Source of the DNA: Pseudomonadota bacterium
GTDB lineage: Bacteria > Pseudomonadota > Alphaproteobacteria > Caulobacterales > Caulobacteraceae
Direction of reading: 5' to 3'
Length of the DNA: 64,000 nt
Assembly: GCA_021808285.1 (NCBI GenBank)
Contig: JAKBBV010000003.1
Span: 1-64,000 of the forward strand
Under the pieces are notes generated by a model that ran no database searches, was not told where the DNA came from, and saw only the letters and a program-made list of their open reading frames with translations. A program made the position numbers and the translations under genes. This document shows, piece by piece, positions 20,856-30,498 of this stretch (position 1 is its first letter; each line of letters begins with the position of its first letter).

Positions 20856-21500
20856 ATGCCCAAGATTCTCACCGACTCGGACGTCGCGGCCTTCCGCGAG
20901 CGGCTTTGCGCCGCGGCCTTGCCCCTGTTCGCCGGCCGAGGCCCCGAAGGCGTGACCATCCGCGACTTGGCGGCCGCTGTCGGGGTGAGCGCCATGACCC
21001 CCTATCGCTACTTCAAGGACAAGGACGCCATCCTCGCCGCGGTCCGAGCACGCGCCTTTGACAGTCACGCCGACGCCCTGGAGGCGGCTTATCGCCGAAG
21101 CCCTCCCGCCCGGCGCGCGACCAACCTGGCCAGGGCCTATGTGGATTTCGCGCTTCAAAACCCCGAGGCCTACAAGCTGATGTTCGATGTGCATCAGCCC
21201 AATGCGGCCGACTATCCCGACCTTGTCCGCGCCGGCGAGAGATCACGACGCACCATGACCCTTCAGCTCGACCCGCCGGAAGGGGCCCCGGCGCGCAAGT
21301 TGGACGCCACGCCCTCGCCTGGCGAGATGTTCACGGCCCACATCTACTGGGCCGCGCTCCACGGCCCGCTGATGCTCGCCTTGTCAGGCATGCTGCCCGA
21401 CGACATCACCCCGCGGCGGCTCGTCGACGCCCTTCTTCGAGCCCTCGATAAAGGCCTTCGCGACACGCCTGAGGCCCCCGCTGCAAACGTGTCGGCGTAA
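20856..21500 (+). CDS. TetR/AcrR family transcriptional regulator
   Basis: GVTIRDLAAAVGVSAMTPYRYFKDKDAILAAVRARAF. Confidence 0.92.
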   Translation: MPKILTDSDVAAFRERLCAAALPLFAGRGPEGVTIRDLAAAVGVSAMTPYRYFKDKDAILAAVRARAFDSHADALEAAYRRSPPARRATNLARAYVDFALQNPEAYKLMFDVHQPNAADYPDLVRAGERSRRTMTLQLDPPEGAPARKLDATPSPGEMFTAHIYWAALHGPLMLALSGMLPDDITPRRLVDALLRALDKGLRDTPEAPAANVSA

Positions 21501-21526
21501 GGCGCCCGGCTCGCCGTCACACCCCT

Positions 21527-22849
21527 GTGAACACGCCTCCAACTCCAGACCCGGGGACAGCGTTTGCGACATTGAGCCCGATGCGGCGGCTGCGCGCGAT
21601 CCTGGGCGGCGCCGCGGGCAATCTGATCGAATGGTACGACTGGTTCGCCTATGCCAGCTTCTCTGTCTATTTCTCGCACATCTTCTTCCCGCCGGGCGGC
21701 GAGATCGACCAGCGCCTGCAAGCCGCCGCCATATTCGCCATCGGCTTCATCGCCCGCCCGGTGGGCGCCTGGATCGCTGGCGTGGCGGCCGACCGTCATG
21801 GACGCAAACCGGTTCTGATCGTGTCCGTGGCCTTGATGTGCCTGGGTTCGCTTATTGTTGCGGTACTGCCCGGCTACGACGCGATCGGCCCGGCCGCGCC
21901 GGTGATCCTGACGCTCGCCCGTCTTATTCAGGGCCTGAGCCTTGGCGGCGAATATGGCGTCAGCGCCACCTACATGTCGGAGATGGCGGGCCGCTCGCGG
22001 CGCGGGTTCTGGTCGTCCTTCCAGTTCGTCACCCTGATCAGCGGTCAGATCGTCGCTCTGGCGGTACTCATTGTCCTGCAGCACACCTTGTCTTCGGCGG
22101 CCCTGCAGGACTGGGGCTGGCGCATCGCCTTCATCATCGGCGCGGCCCTCGCCATCGGCGTATGGGCTCTTCAATCCGGACTTGAGGAGAGCGCCTCGTT
22201 CACCCGCCGCTCCGGCGCGCCCTGGCGGCGCCGCTCCGGCGTCATGGCTCTCATCACGCGTTTCCCGCGCGAGACGGCGATCATCTTTGTCCTGACCTCG
22301 GCCGGGTCGCTGAGTTTCTATGCCTACACGACCTATATGCAGAAATATTTGACTGACACCGCCGCATTCTCGACCTCCACGGCCGCCGATCTCAACGCCA
22401 TCGCCCTCCTCGCCTTCGTGCTGGTGCAGCCCGTCTATGGGTGGCTAGGAGACCGCATCGGTCGACGTCGCGTTCTGGCCTTCGCCTTCGGCGCCGGCGC
22501 GCTCAGCGCCTGGCCGATATTCACCGGCATCGCCGCGGTCCGCTCACCAATGCTGGCCCTGGCCCTCATCTGCGCCGCCCTCTTCCTGCTGGCGGGCTAT
22601 ACCTCGGTCAATGCGGTGGTGAAGTCGGAGCTGTTCCCAGCGGAGATCCGCACCCTGGGCGTGGCCCTGCCCTATGCGCTCGGCAATACGGTCTTTGGGG
22701 GCACGGCCGAGCTGGCGGCCGAGAGCTTTCGCAAATGGGGGTTCGAGCCGGGCTTCTTTCTCTATCTGGCCCTCGTCCAGGCGGTGGGTTTTGGCGTCGC
22801 GCTGCGGATGCGCGACACCCAGGCGCAGAGCCTTATCGCCGAGGACTGA
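21527..22849 (+). CDS. MFS transporter, metabolite:H+ symporter (KgtP/MHS-like)
   Basis: GGAAGNLIEWYDWFAYASFSVYFSHIFFP, LARLIQGLSLGGEYG; GTG start. Confidence 0.88.
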   Translation: MNTPPTPDPGTAFATLSPMRRLRAILGGAAGNLIEWYDWFAYASFSVYFSHIFFPPGGEIDQRLQAAAIFAIGFIARPVGAWIAGVAADRHGRKPVLIVSVALMCLGSLIVAVLPGYDAIGPAAPVILTLARLIQGLSLGGEYGVSATYMSEMAGRSRRGFWSSFQFVTLISGQIVALAVLIVLQHTLSSAALQDWGWRIAFIIGAALAIGVWALQSGLEESASFTRRSGAPWRRRSGVMALITRFPRETAIIFVLTSAGSLSFYAYTTYMQKYLTDTAAFSTSTAADLNAIALLAFVLVQPVYGWLGDRIGRRRVLAFAFGAGALSAWPIFTGIAAVRSPMLALALICAALFLLAGYTSVNAVVKSELFPAEIRTLGVALPYALGNTVFGGTAELAAESFRKWGFEPGFFLYLALVQAVGFGVALRMRDTQAQSLIAED

Positions 22850-22877
22850 CAGGGTTCGGGCGTGGGGCGGCCCTCAG

Positions 22878-23216
22878 TTAAAGGCCGAGCTCCCTTCTGA
22901 CGGCCTTGGTCAGCTTGGCGACGACCAGGGCATGGGCCTCGCCGATCCAGGACGTCATCTCCTCGGGGGCAAACGGCGCCAGGTCGTCAAAGCGCACCCA
23001 GCCCGCCCGGGCGAGATAGGGCGCCGGCCGGGCGACACCGTTTTCAGTCAGAACCTCGAAGGCGATAGGGCTGACCTTCAGCGAGGCCCCGCGATCGGCG
23101 GCCAGAACGGCGAAGATGCGACCGCCGACCTTGTAAACGTCCGCGCCGCCCCATTGGACGACATGCTGCGCGCCAAGCCGCGATCTGCAGGCCGCATCGA
23201 AGGCCTCTGGCGTCAC
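22878..23216 (-). CDS. MmcQ/YjbR family DNA-binding protein
   Basis: QWGGADVYKVGGRIFAVL, PYLARAGWVRFDDLAPFAPEEMTSWIGEAHALVVAKL. Confidence 0.8.
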   Translation of the reverse strand: MTPEAFDAACRSRLGAQHVVQWGGADVYKVGGRIFAVLAADRGASLKVSPIAFEVLTENGVARPAPYLARAGWVRFDDLAPFAPEEMTSWIGEAHALVVAKLTKAVRRELGL

Positions 23217-23223
23217 GCCGCGA

Positions 23224-23877
23224 TCAGGCCTCGACCCCGGCGCCGGTCGGACAGCTCACGCCTGTCCCGCCGATGCCGCAATAGCCCTCGGGGTTCTTCG
23301 CCAGATACTGCTGGTGATAGTCCTCGGCGAAATAGAACGGTCCCGCCGACGCGATCTCGGTGGTGATGGCGCCTCGTCCTGCTGTGGTCAGGGCCTTCTG
23401 GTAGGCGTCGCGGGAGGCCAGCGCGGCGGCCATCTGCGCTGCGTCGCCCGTATAGATGGCAGAGCGGTACTGCGTGCCGTGGTCGCCCCCCTGGCGCATG
23501 CCCTGGGTGGGGTCATGGTTCTCCCAGAACACCTTCAAGAGATCGGCGAACGAGATCTGGCCAGGGTCGAAGACCACACGAACCGCCTCGGTATGCCCGG
23601 TCATGCCCGAGCAGACCTCGCGATAGGTCGGATTGGGCGTGAAGCCGCCCATATAGCCCACGGCCGTGACCCAGACCCCGGGCAGCTTCCAGAACACCCG
23701 CTCCACCCCCCAGAAACAACCCATGCCAAAATGCGCGGTCTGCGATCCCTCGGGATAGGGTCCCGCCAGGGGACGTGCGTTAATGAAGGAGAATTCGTCG
23801 GTGGGGATGGGTTGCGCGCGGCCGGGAAGCGCCGTCCTGGCGTCGGGCATGGACCCTGATTTTCCGAACAGCGACAT
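23224..23877 (-). CDS. msrA: Peptide-methionine (S)-S-oxide reductase MsrA
   Basis: [49 protein letters not shown]. Confidence 0.96.
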   Translation of the reverse strand: MSLFGKSGSMPDARTALPGRAQPIPTDEFSFINARPLAGPYPEGSQTAHFGMGCFWGVERVFWKLPGVWVTAVGYMGGFTPNPTYREVCSGMTGHTEAVRVVFDPGQISFADLLKVFWENHDPTQGMRQGGDHGTQYRSAIYTGDAAQMAAALASRDAYQKALTTAGRGAITTEIASAGPFYFAEDYHQQYLAKNPEGYCGIGGTGVSCPTGAGVEA

Positions 23878-24048
23878 GGCGCTCTCCTCGCGCGGCTTTA
23901 TGGGACCCCAGAAATAGGGCGGCGCCCGAGGTTTGGCCACGCCTGCGCCGCAGGATCCGCCGCTTGTGACGTCGGTCGACCTGAGATATTTGCGCCCCTT
24001 CCTCACGCAAGCCCCGACTCTTGGGGCCCTGGCGATGGGGCCCGTGCT

Positions 24049-24138
24049 GGTGAGTTGGCCGAGTGGTTGAAGGCGCACGCTTGGAAAGCGTGTTTACGGG
24101 AGACCGTAACGAGGGTTCGAATCCCTCACTCACCGCCA
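24049..24138 (+). tRNA. tRNA-Ser(GGA), with encoded CCA
   Basis: Acceptor GGTGAGT/ACTCACC, anticodon stem-loop CACGC-TTGGAAA-GCGTG, long variable arm TTACGGGAGACCGTAA, T-arm GAGGGTTCGAATCCCTC. Confidence 0.97.
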
Positions 24139-24228
24139 TTTCATTCTTTGTCCGACTTATTGTCGCCGAGCCCTGCGTGGAAGGTGGCGTTGTTACGCCT
24201 GTGTGCGCTGACCGCTGGGGCTGAGTCC

Positions 24229-25758
24229 CTAAATCGCACGCGAATGGCGGCCGCTGTCCGGGTCGAAATCGACGTCGAAGGCGGCGCAGATGGAGCGGAC
24301 AAACGGCGCGCCCATTTCCGTGATGACCAGGCGACCTTCCGCAACCGATACGAGCCCTGCACGCTCCAGCAGGTCAGTGGCGCGCGAAAGTTCGTCGCGC
24401 ACCTCCGGGCTTGGTGAGAAGCGGACCAGCAGGGCGGACAGATTTGCGGAGCCATCGCACATCAACCGCTCGATGAGTTCGCCGCGAAGCCTGTCATCGG
24501 GTCGGAACGCAACGCCTCTCGCTGTTGGCAATCTGTCCTCGATCAAGGCCGCGCGCCAGGCGGCAAGGTCCGCGGTATTCTGGGCGAAGCCCTCAGGCAG
24601 ACGACTGATCGCTGAGACCCCCAGCCCGATCAGCGTGTCGGCCTGATCGGTGGTATAGCCCTGGAAGTTCCTCCTCATGGCCCCGGAGGCGTGAGCCCTG
24701 GCGAGGTCATCGGTTGGCAAGGCGAAATGGTCGAGCCCGATGCGCTGATATCCGGCGGCTTGGAGACGCTCGGCCGCGAGGGCGGCCTGCTCCAGCCGGG
24801 CCTCGGCGCCGGGCAGAGAGTCGGGAGCGAAAATCGTCTGGTGGCGCCTCAGGGCGGGGACATGGGCATAGCCGAACACCGCCAGTCGATCCGGGGCCAG
24901 GGGGAGCACCCGCTCCAGAGTGTCCAGGACATCCGCCGTCCTCTGATGCGGAAGTCCATACATCAGGTCCATGTTGATCGCGCCGATCCCTGCCCCCCTC
25001 AGAGAGGCCACGACGTCGGTCAGACGCTCGAACGCCAGCGGCCGGTGGATCGCGCGCTGCACGGGTTCGGCCAGGGTCTGGACGCCGACGCTGGCCCGGT
25101 TCAGTCCCTGGCGCGTCGCCTCGAAGATCCAGTCCCGGGTAACGAAGGAGGGATCGAGCTCCGCCGCGATCTCGGCCTCTGGCTCCAGCGCGAAGGCCCG
25201 GCGCAACACCGTGAACAGACGGTCCAGGCGCTCCACCGGCAGGCTGTCCGGAGAGCCGCCGCCAAAATGGAGCGCGCCCACGCGCGGCCGGCGGCCGAGG
25301 GCATTCGCCACCAGAGCGATCTCCCTCTCAAGGTCCTCGGCATACTGCGCGATGGGCTCAGGGCGACGGCTGACCTTCATCGAACAGCCGCAATACCAGC
25401 ACAGCCGCCGGCAGAAGGGCACATGGACATAAAGGGACACCGGATGGCCCGCCGGAACGGCGCCGAGCCATCGATGATGGCGGTCAGGACCAATGTCGGC
25501 GGTGAACTGCACGGCCGTCGGATAGCTCGTGTAGCGCGGGGCCTTGGCTGAGAGCAGCCGCGCGACCACCTCCGCAGGCGGATCGGCGCCCCTCTCTGCA
25601 TCCGAGGCCTCCGAGGCAAGGCGTGCCGGGCGGCGGCGATCGAGGTGTGAGGAGAGGGGCTCCGCGGCGGGCTCGCCGCCGTCGCGCGACCAGGATCCTG
25701 GATTATCTTGCGGAGCGATGAGGCGGCTTCCCAACCCTTCCTCGTCAAGCATGACCAT
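24229..25758 (-). CDS. hemN: Oxygen-independent coproporphyrinogen III oxidase
   Basis: SLYVHVPFCRRLCWYCGCSMKV radical SAM Cys motif, HFGGGSPDSL; start chosen at 25758 behind a GGAGGGAG RBS. Confidence 0.93.
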   Translation of the reverse strand: MVMLDEEGLGSRLIAPQDNPGSWSRDGGEPAAEPLSSHLDRRRPARLASEASDAERGADPPAEVVARLLSAKAPRYTSYPTAVQFTADIGPDRHHRWLGAVPAGHPVSLYVHVPFCRRLCWYCGCSMKVSRRPEPIAQYAEDLEREIALVANALGRRPRVGALHFGGGSPDSLPVERLDRLFTVLRRAFALEPEAEIAAELDPSFVTRDWIFEATRQGLNRASVGVQTLAEPVQRAIHRPLAFERLTDVVASLRGAGIGAINMDLMYGLPHQRTADVLDTLERVLPLAPDRLAVFGYAHVPALRRHQTIFAPDSLPGAEARLEQAALAAERLQAAGYQRIGLDHFALPTDDLARAHASGAMRRNFQGYTTDQADTLIGLGVSAISRLPEGFAQNTADLAAWRAALIEDRLPTARGVAFRPDDRLRGELIERLMCDGSANLSALLVRFSPSPEVRDELSRATDLLERAGLVSVAEGRLVITEMGAPFVRSICAAFDVDFDPDSGRHSRAI

Positions 25759-25811
25759 AGTCTCCCTCCGGTCCATAGCGAGATCGGATGCCCGGTCTCT
25801 GAGGTCTTCGC

Positions 25812-25825
25812 CTTGACCTGGGTCA
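25812..25825. promoter_or_regulatory. FNR/FixK-like box TTGACCTGGGTCAG
   Basis: Near match to TTGAT-N4-ATCAA family, about 54 bp upstream of the hemN start. Confidence 0.55.
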
Positions 25826-25916
25826 GATGCGGTCGGGGACGCCTGACCCACCTCCAGAAGGCTCCGCCGCGACGCACATCTTGCCTCGTCCCCGGACCGA
25901 GCGTAGCCACACTCTC

Positions 25917-27308
25917 ATGCGAGGATTGCGGGCGGGGTGGATCAGGGCTCTTGCGGGCCTGGCGGCGATGATAGCGGCCAGCGCTCAGGCCGCGATCCAG
26001 AACGTAACCCAGGGCCAGGCGGCGCCGGCGACCCTCTATGCCGATCTTACGGTCATCGACGGCACGGGCGCCCCGGCCCGCCCGCATCAGGACATCCTCA
26101 TTCGCGGCGAGCGCATCGTCGCCGTCGGTCCGCACGGCGAGATTGCCGTCCCATCTGGAGTGCGTCGCCTGAACATGTCGGGCCGTTTCGCCATCCCCGG
26201 CCTCATCGACAGCCACGTTCACCTCGCCACCCCGCCCGACCAGGCCCGGGCCAAGGCGGTCCTGCGCCGTGACCTCTATGGCGGGGTCACGGCCGTGCGC
26301 GACATGGCCGACGATCTCCGTCCGGTGGGCGAGCTGGCCCGGGAGGCGCGGGTCGGCGACATTCCTGCGCCGGACATCTTCTACGCCGCGCTCATGGCGG
26401 GCCCGCCCTTTTTCAAGGACCCGCGCGTTCGCGCCGTGAGCGTCGGGGCCAAGCTGGGTGCCGCGCCCTGGATGCAGGAGATCGACGATCAGACCGATCT
26501 GAGAACGGCGATCACCCTGGCGCGCGGGACCTCGGCGACGGCGATCAAGATCTATGCCGACCTCCCGGCCCGGCTCGTCCGGGCCATCACCTTGGAGGCG
26601 CACCGACAGGGTCTGAAGGTATGGGCGCATAGCGCGGTCTTTCCGGCCCGGCCGGAGCAGGTCATCGACGCCGGCGTCGATGTGGTCAGCCATGTCTGTT
26701 ATCTGGCCTATGAGGTTCAGCCGAAGATCCCGGCCGCCTATGAGGACCACACCCCCGTCGACGAGACACTCCTCGCCGCCCACGGCGACGATCCGGTCAT
26801 GTCTCGTCTGTTCCGAGACATGCTTGAACGCGGGGAGAGTCTCGACGCCACCGGCAGTCTGTTCGTCCGCTATGATGCGGAGCGCAAAGTCCATCCGGAG
26901 CGAGCGCCGCTGCGCTGTACAGGTCCGACGGTCATCCGCCTAACCCGGCAGGCCTGGCGGATGGGCGTGCCGATATCCACCGGGACCGACAATCTCGCCA
27001 ACTACAGTCATGCCTGGCCTGAGGTGGACGATGAGCTGTTCTTTCTGGCTCGTGACGTCGGCATGCCTCCTCTGCAGGTGATCCGCTCGGCCACCTTGAT
27101 CGGCGCACAGGCCGCCGGTCAGGCCGCCGAGATGGGCTCCATAGCGCCAGGAAAACTGGCCAATCTCGTGATACTCGACGCGGACCCACTGGAGGACATC
27201 GGCGCGATCCAGAACATCGACCTGACCATTAAGCGCGGACACGCCTATCCGCGGGCCGACTACATGCCCACCACCGCCGCCGAGATGGGGGAAACAGATG
27301 CCGATTGA
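25917..27308 (+). CDS. Exported amidohydrolase family protein (imidazolonepropionase-like)
   Basis: Signal peptide; GRFAIPGLIDSHVHLATPP; STGTDNLANYSH; GSIAPGKLANLVILDADPLEDI. Confidence 0.88.
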   Translation: MRGLRAGWIRALAGLAAMIAASAQAAIQNVTQGQAAPATLYADLTVIDGTGAPARPHQDILIRGERIVAVGPHGEIAVPSGVRRLNMSGRFAIPGLIDSHVHLATPPDQARAKAVLRRDLYGGVTAVRDMADDLRPVGELAREARVGDIPAPDIFYAALMAGPPFFKDPRVRAVSVGAKLGAAPWMQEIDDQTDLRTAITLARGTSATAIKIYADLPARLVRAITLEAHRQGLKVWAHSAVFPARPEQVIDAGVDVVSHVCYLAYEVQPKIPAAYEDHTPVDETLLAAHGDDPVMSRLFRDMLERGESLDATGSLFVRYDAERKVHPERAPLRCTGPTVIRLTRQAWRMGVPISTGTDNLANYSHAWPEVDDELFFLARDVGMPPLQVIRSATLIGAQAAGQAAEMGSIAPGKLANLVILDADPLEDIGAIQNIDLTIKRGHAYPRADYMPTTAAEMGETDAD

Positions 27309-28419
27309 CCGAAGGCAGCTCCTTGGCCTGGCGGCAAGCGCCGGCCTGGCCGGCATCGCGCAGGCGAAGCCGCCCGAAGACACCCTCTCCTCCTGGATCG
27401 TGATCAACGCCCTGGGCGATCTGGGCGATCCGAACCGGCCGTCGAACGGCACCGTCCCCGACCTGACGCCCCGGGTGCTGGCCGAGGCCCGAGCGTCTGG
27501 ACTGACCGCCGTGAATGTGACCCTCGGCTATGTCTCGGGGACGGGCGATCCTTTCGAGATGACGGCGCGCGATATCGCCACGACCGACGCCGTGATCGCG
27601 GCCCATTCAGACGTCGTCGCCAAGGTCCTGACCGCCGCCGATATCCGCAAGGCTAAGGCCGATGGTCGTGTCGGCCTGATCTACGGGTTCCAGAACGGCG
27701 CGATGATGGGCCACGACGCCTCGCGTGTGGATGTCTTCGCCGACCTCGGCGTGCGCGTCGTTCAGATCACCTACAATCCGGCCAACGATCTGGGGGATGG
27801 CGCGATGGCGCCTCAGAACCGTGGCCTCACCCCCTTCGGTCGGGAGGTCATCGCCCGGCTCAATGACCGCCGGGTCATGGTCGATCTCTCCCATAGCGGG
27901 GAGCGAACCTGCCTCGAAGCCGCGCAGGCCTCGCGGGCGCCGATCTCCATCAATCACACCGGCTGCCGCGCCCTGGCGGATTTGCCGCGGAACAAGACCG
28001 ACGCAGAACTTCGCCTCGTCGCCGAGCGCGGCGGGTTCGTCGGCATCTATTTCATGCCTTTCCTGAGCCTCTCGGGCCACGCTCATGCCGGGGACGTCGT
28101 CGCCCACATCGCCCATGCCGTGAAGGTCTGCGGCGAGGACCATGTGGGCATTGGAACCGACGGCGATGTCACCCAGATCGATGACCTCCAGACCTATCAG
28201 GCGGCCCTGGCCAGGGAGATCGCCCAACGCCGCGCCGCCGGGATCAGCGCTCTCGGTGAGCGGCCAGACACCTACCCCTTCGTGGTGGACCTCCGCGGCC
28301 CGGACCAGTTCCGCAAGCTCGCCGGACTGCTGAGGGCCGAGGGGTTCTCGTCCCGCCAGATCGAGAAGATCCTGGGCGGAAACTTCCTGCGTTATGCCGG
28401 GGAGGTCTGGGGAGCCTGA
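27298..28419 (+). CDS. Membrane dipeptidase (peptidase M19)
   Basis: MVDLSHSGERTCLEAAQ, PISINHTGCRAL, HVGIGTDGD; N-terminal DRRQLLGLAASAGLAG possible Tat signal; overlaps upstream gene. Confidence 0.9.
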   Translation: MPIDRRQLLGLAASAGLAGIAQAKPPEDTLSSWIVINALGDLGDPNRPSNGTVPDLTPRVLAEARASGLTAVNVTLGYVSGTGDPFEMTARDIATTDAVIAAHSDVVAKVLTAADIRKAKADGRVGLIYGFQNGAMMGHDASRVDVFADLGVRVVQITYNPANDLGDGAMAPQNRGLTPFGREVIARLNDRRVMVDLSHSGERTCLEAAQASRAPISINHTGCRALADLPRNKTDAELRLVAERGGFVGIYFMPFLSLSGHAHAGDVVAHIAHAVKVCGEDHVGIGTDGDVTQIDDLQTYQAALAREIAQRRAAGISALGERPDTYPFVVDLRGPDQFRKLAGLLRAEGFSSRQIEKILGGNFLRYAGEVWGA

Positions 28420-28442
28420 CAGGGGGGCTCCCCGGAATGGAT

Positions 28443-29237
28443 TCAGGCCCCACGAAAGAGCGGCGGGCGCTTTTCGAGAAAGCTCGCCACGCCCTCGCGA
28501 TGATCCTCCGTGCCCATGAGGTAGGTGATGGTCTGAATCGCCCAGGATCCGAGTTCGCGGGGGTCGCCATAGGCGCCGCGCCTCAAACCCTCCTTCATGT
28601 AGCGCAGCGCAAGAGGCGGATTGGCGGCGATGCGCAGCGCCAGGTCCCTCGCCCCGGACATGAGGTCGGCGTGAGTCGTCACGGTGGAAACGAGGCCGAT
28701 GCGCAGCGCTTCGGCGGCGTCGATCACATCGCCGGTGAACAGGAGTTCCGCCGCCTTGGCCGGACCGACGATGCTGGGCAACCTGTAGAAGCCGCCGACA
28801 TCGCAAACCAGGCCGCGCTTGATGAACAACTCCGCGAATCGTGCGCGCTCCGAGGCGAGGCGGATGTCGGCGTAAAGCGCCAGCTCCATGCCCCAGCCCA
28901 CGGCCGGGCCGTTGATGGCGGCGATGACCGGCTTGTCGCACTCCAGCGCCGCCATGGCCGCCGGCGTCGGGCGATGGCGTACGGTCGGGTTCGAAGCCGC
29001 CGCCGCGGAGCGGGGCGGGGCCATGATCTCGAGCACGTCGTCACCGGAACAGAAAGCCGGGTCGGCCCCGGTGACGATGACGCAGCGCACCTGTGGTTCC
29101 GCGACCACCTGACGGAAGGCCGCCTCGAGGCGGTCATAGGCGTCTCTATTGAGGGCGTTGCGCCGCTCCGGCCGGTTGAGGGTGATGGTGGCGACATGGT
29201 CGCTCACCTCGAACAGGACGCTGTCGGCGGCGGCCAT
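28443..29237 (-). CDS. Enoyl-CoA hydratase/isomerase family protein
   Basis: VATITLNRPERRNALNRDAYDRLEAAF, AFCSGDDVLEI, AAINGPAVGWGMELALYADIRLAS. Confidence 0.92.
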   Translation of the reverse strand: MAAADSVLFEVSDHVATITLNRPERRNALNRDAYDRLEAAFRQVVAEPQVRCVIVTGADPAFCSGDDVLEIMAPPRSAAAASNPTVRHRPTPAAMAALECDKPVIAAINGPAVGWGMELALYADIRLASERARFAELFIKRGLVCDVGGFYRLPSIVGPAKAAELLFTGDVIDAAEALRIGLVSTVTTHADLMSGARDLALRIAANPPLALRYMKEGLRRGAYGDPRELGSWAIQTITYLMGTEDHREGVASFLEKRPPLFRGA

Positions 29238-29268
29238 GGATCCCTCCCTCGCCCTTAGGGGCCCAGCC

Positions 29269-30498
29269 TCATTCCGTCGCGGGTTGCAGCCGCGGCAGAA
29301 GCAGGCTGATAAGGCCCACTCCCAGAAGATAACAGACAGAGGCATAGGCCAAGAGGGGACCATAGCCCCAGCCGCCGCCGAGCATGCGGCCCGCCACCTG
29401 CAGTATCACCAGTCCGGCCAGATTGCCGAGAAAGGCGCAGATAGAAATCGTCGTCGCCACATTCGCGCTGGGCACAATATCGGTGGTGAGGGCGAAGAGA
29501 TGTGTGGAATAGCCCTGATGTGCCGCAAGCGTCAGCGACAAGATCGCCGTCGCGACCACGGGGCCAGGCGCCAAGGTGGTCAGGGACAGCGGCAAGGCCA
29601 GGACGGCGCAGACCAGCATTCCGCTTTTGCGGGTGAAGTTCAGGCTTACCCCTCGCTCAAGCAGCATCCGGGAAGTCTGGCCCACGGCCAGGGCCCCCAT
29701 GGACGCGCTGAGGTACATCAGCGCCAAGGGACCGCCGAACTGGGCCAGACCCAGATGAAAGTCCCGGCTGAGAAGATCAGGAGCCCAGAAAAGCAGCAGC
29801 CACCAGACCTGATCGGAAAGCATCTTGGCCAAGGCGATGGCCCAGGTGCGTCTGTCGCGCAGAACCTGACGCCATGACCCGCGGTGTGCGGAGCCCGCTG
29901 CGAGGGGCTCGGCCAGGTCCAGCTTTCGATCGGGGCGCAGGGCCATCCACGCCGCGACCCAGATCAGACCCAGACCGCCCGTGACGGCAAAACTCGCGCG
30001 CCAGCCATAGGCGAGCGCCAGGACGGGAATCGCCAGCGGAGTGACGATGGCGCCCAGCCCATTGGCGGCGTTCATCAAACCCAGGGCAAGGCTGCGCTCT
30101 CCCGGGGAATAGGCGATCGCCATGGTCTTGATCGCCGTCGGCGTGCCCAGGGCTTCTGTGGCTCCGAGCGCAAATCGAGCCAGGCCAAAGGCCGCTGCGC
30201 CCTGGGCGATCGCATGGGCCGCCGCCGCCAGGCTCCATGTTCCCACGGCCAGGGGATTGGCGCGCCGCCAACCGATCGCGTCCACAAGACGCCCGGCGCC
30301 CAGCAAGGCCACAGCTGACGCCAGTTGGAACAGGGAGTTCAGATTGGCGTAGTCGACATCCGTCCAATGCAGGTCCTGCTGCAGACTCGGCTTGAGGACG
30401 GCGATGATCTGGCGATCTGCATAGTTGAGGATCCCAGCCGAGATGACCATCACCAGCAGGATGAACTTGGCGCCTCGCCACATCGAGGCTCCGGTCAC
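29269..30498 (-). CDS. MFS transporter; candidate sulfoquinovose/SQ-glycoside importer
   Basis: ILNYADRQIIAVLKPSLQQDLHWTDVDYANLNSLFQLASAV (ACS/hexuronate-like MFS); 4-bp overlap with the sulfoquinovosidase gene. Confidence 0.85.
   Translation of the reverse strand: MTGASMWRGAKFILLVMVISAGILNYADRQIIAVLKPSLQQDLHWTDVDYANLNSLFQLASAVALLGAGRLVDAIGWRRANPLAVGTWSLAAAAHAIAQGAAAFGLARFALGATEALGTPTAIKTMAIAYSPGERSLALGLMNAANGLGAIVTPLAIPVLALAYGWRASFAVTGGLGLIWVAAWMALRPDRKLDLAEPLAAGSAHRGSWRQVLRDRRTWAIALAKMLSDQVWWLLLFWAPDLLSRDFHLGLAQFGGPLALMYLSASMGALAVGQTSRMLLERGVSLNFTRKSGMLVCAVLALPLSLTTLAPGPVVATAILSLTLAAHQGYSTHLFALTTDIVPSANVATTISICAFLGNLAGLVILQVAGRMLGGGWGYGPLLAYASVCYLLGVGLISLLLPRLQPATE

Noticed and set aside
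24049-24138. tRNA-Ser as integration site of a genomic island
   Set aside because: No integrase, no duplicated 3' tRNA fragment seen, flanking genes are ordinary housekeeping genes.
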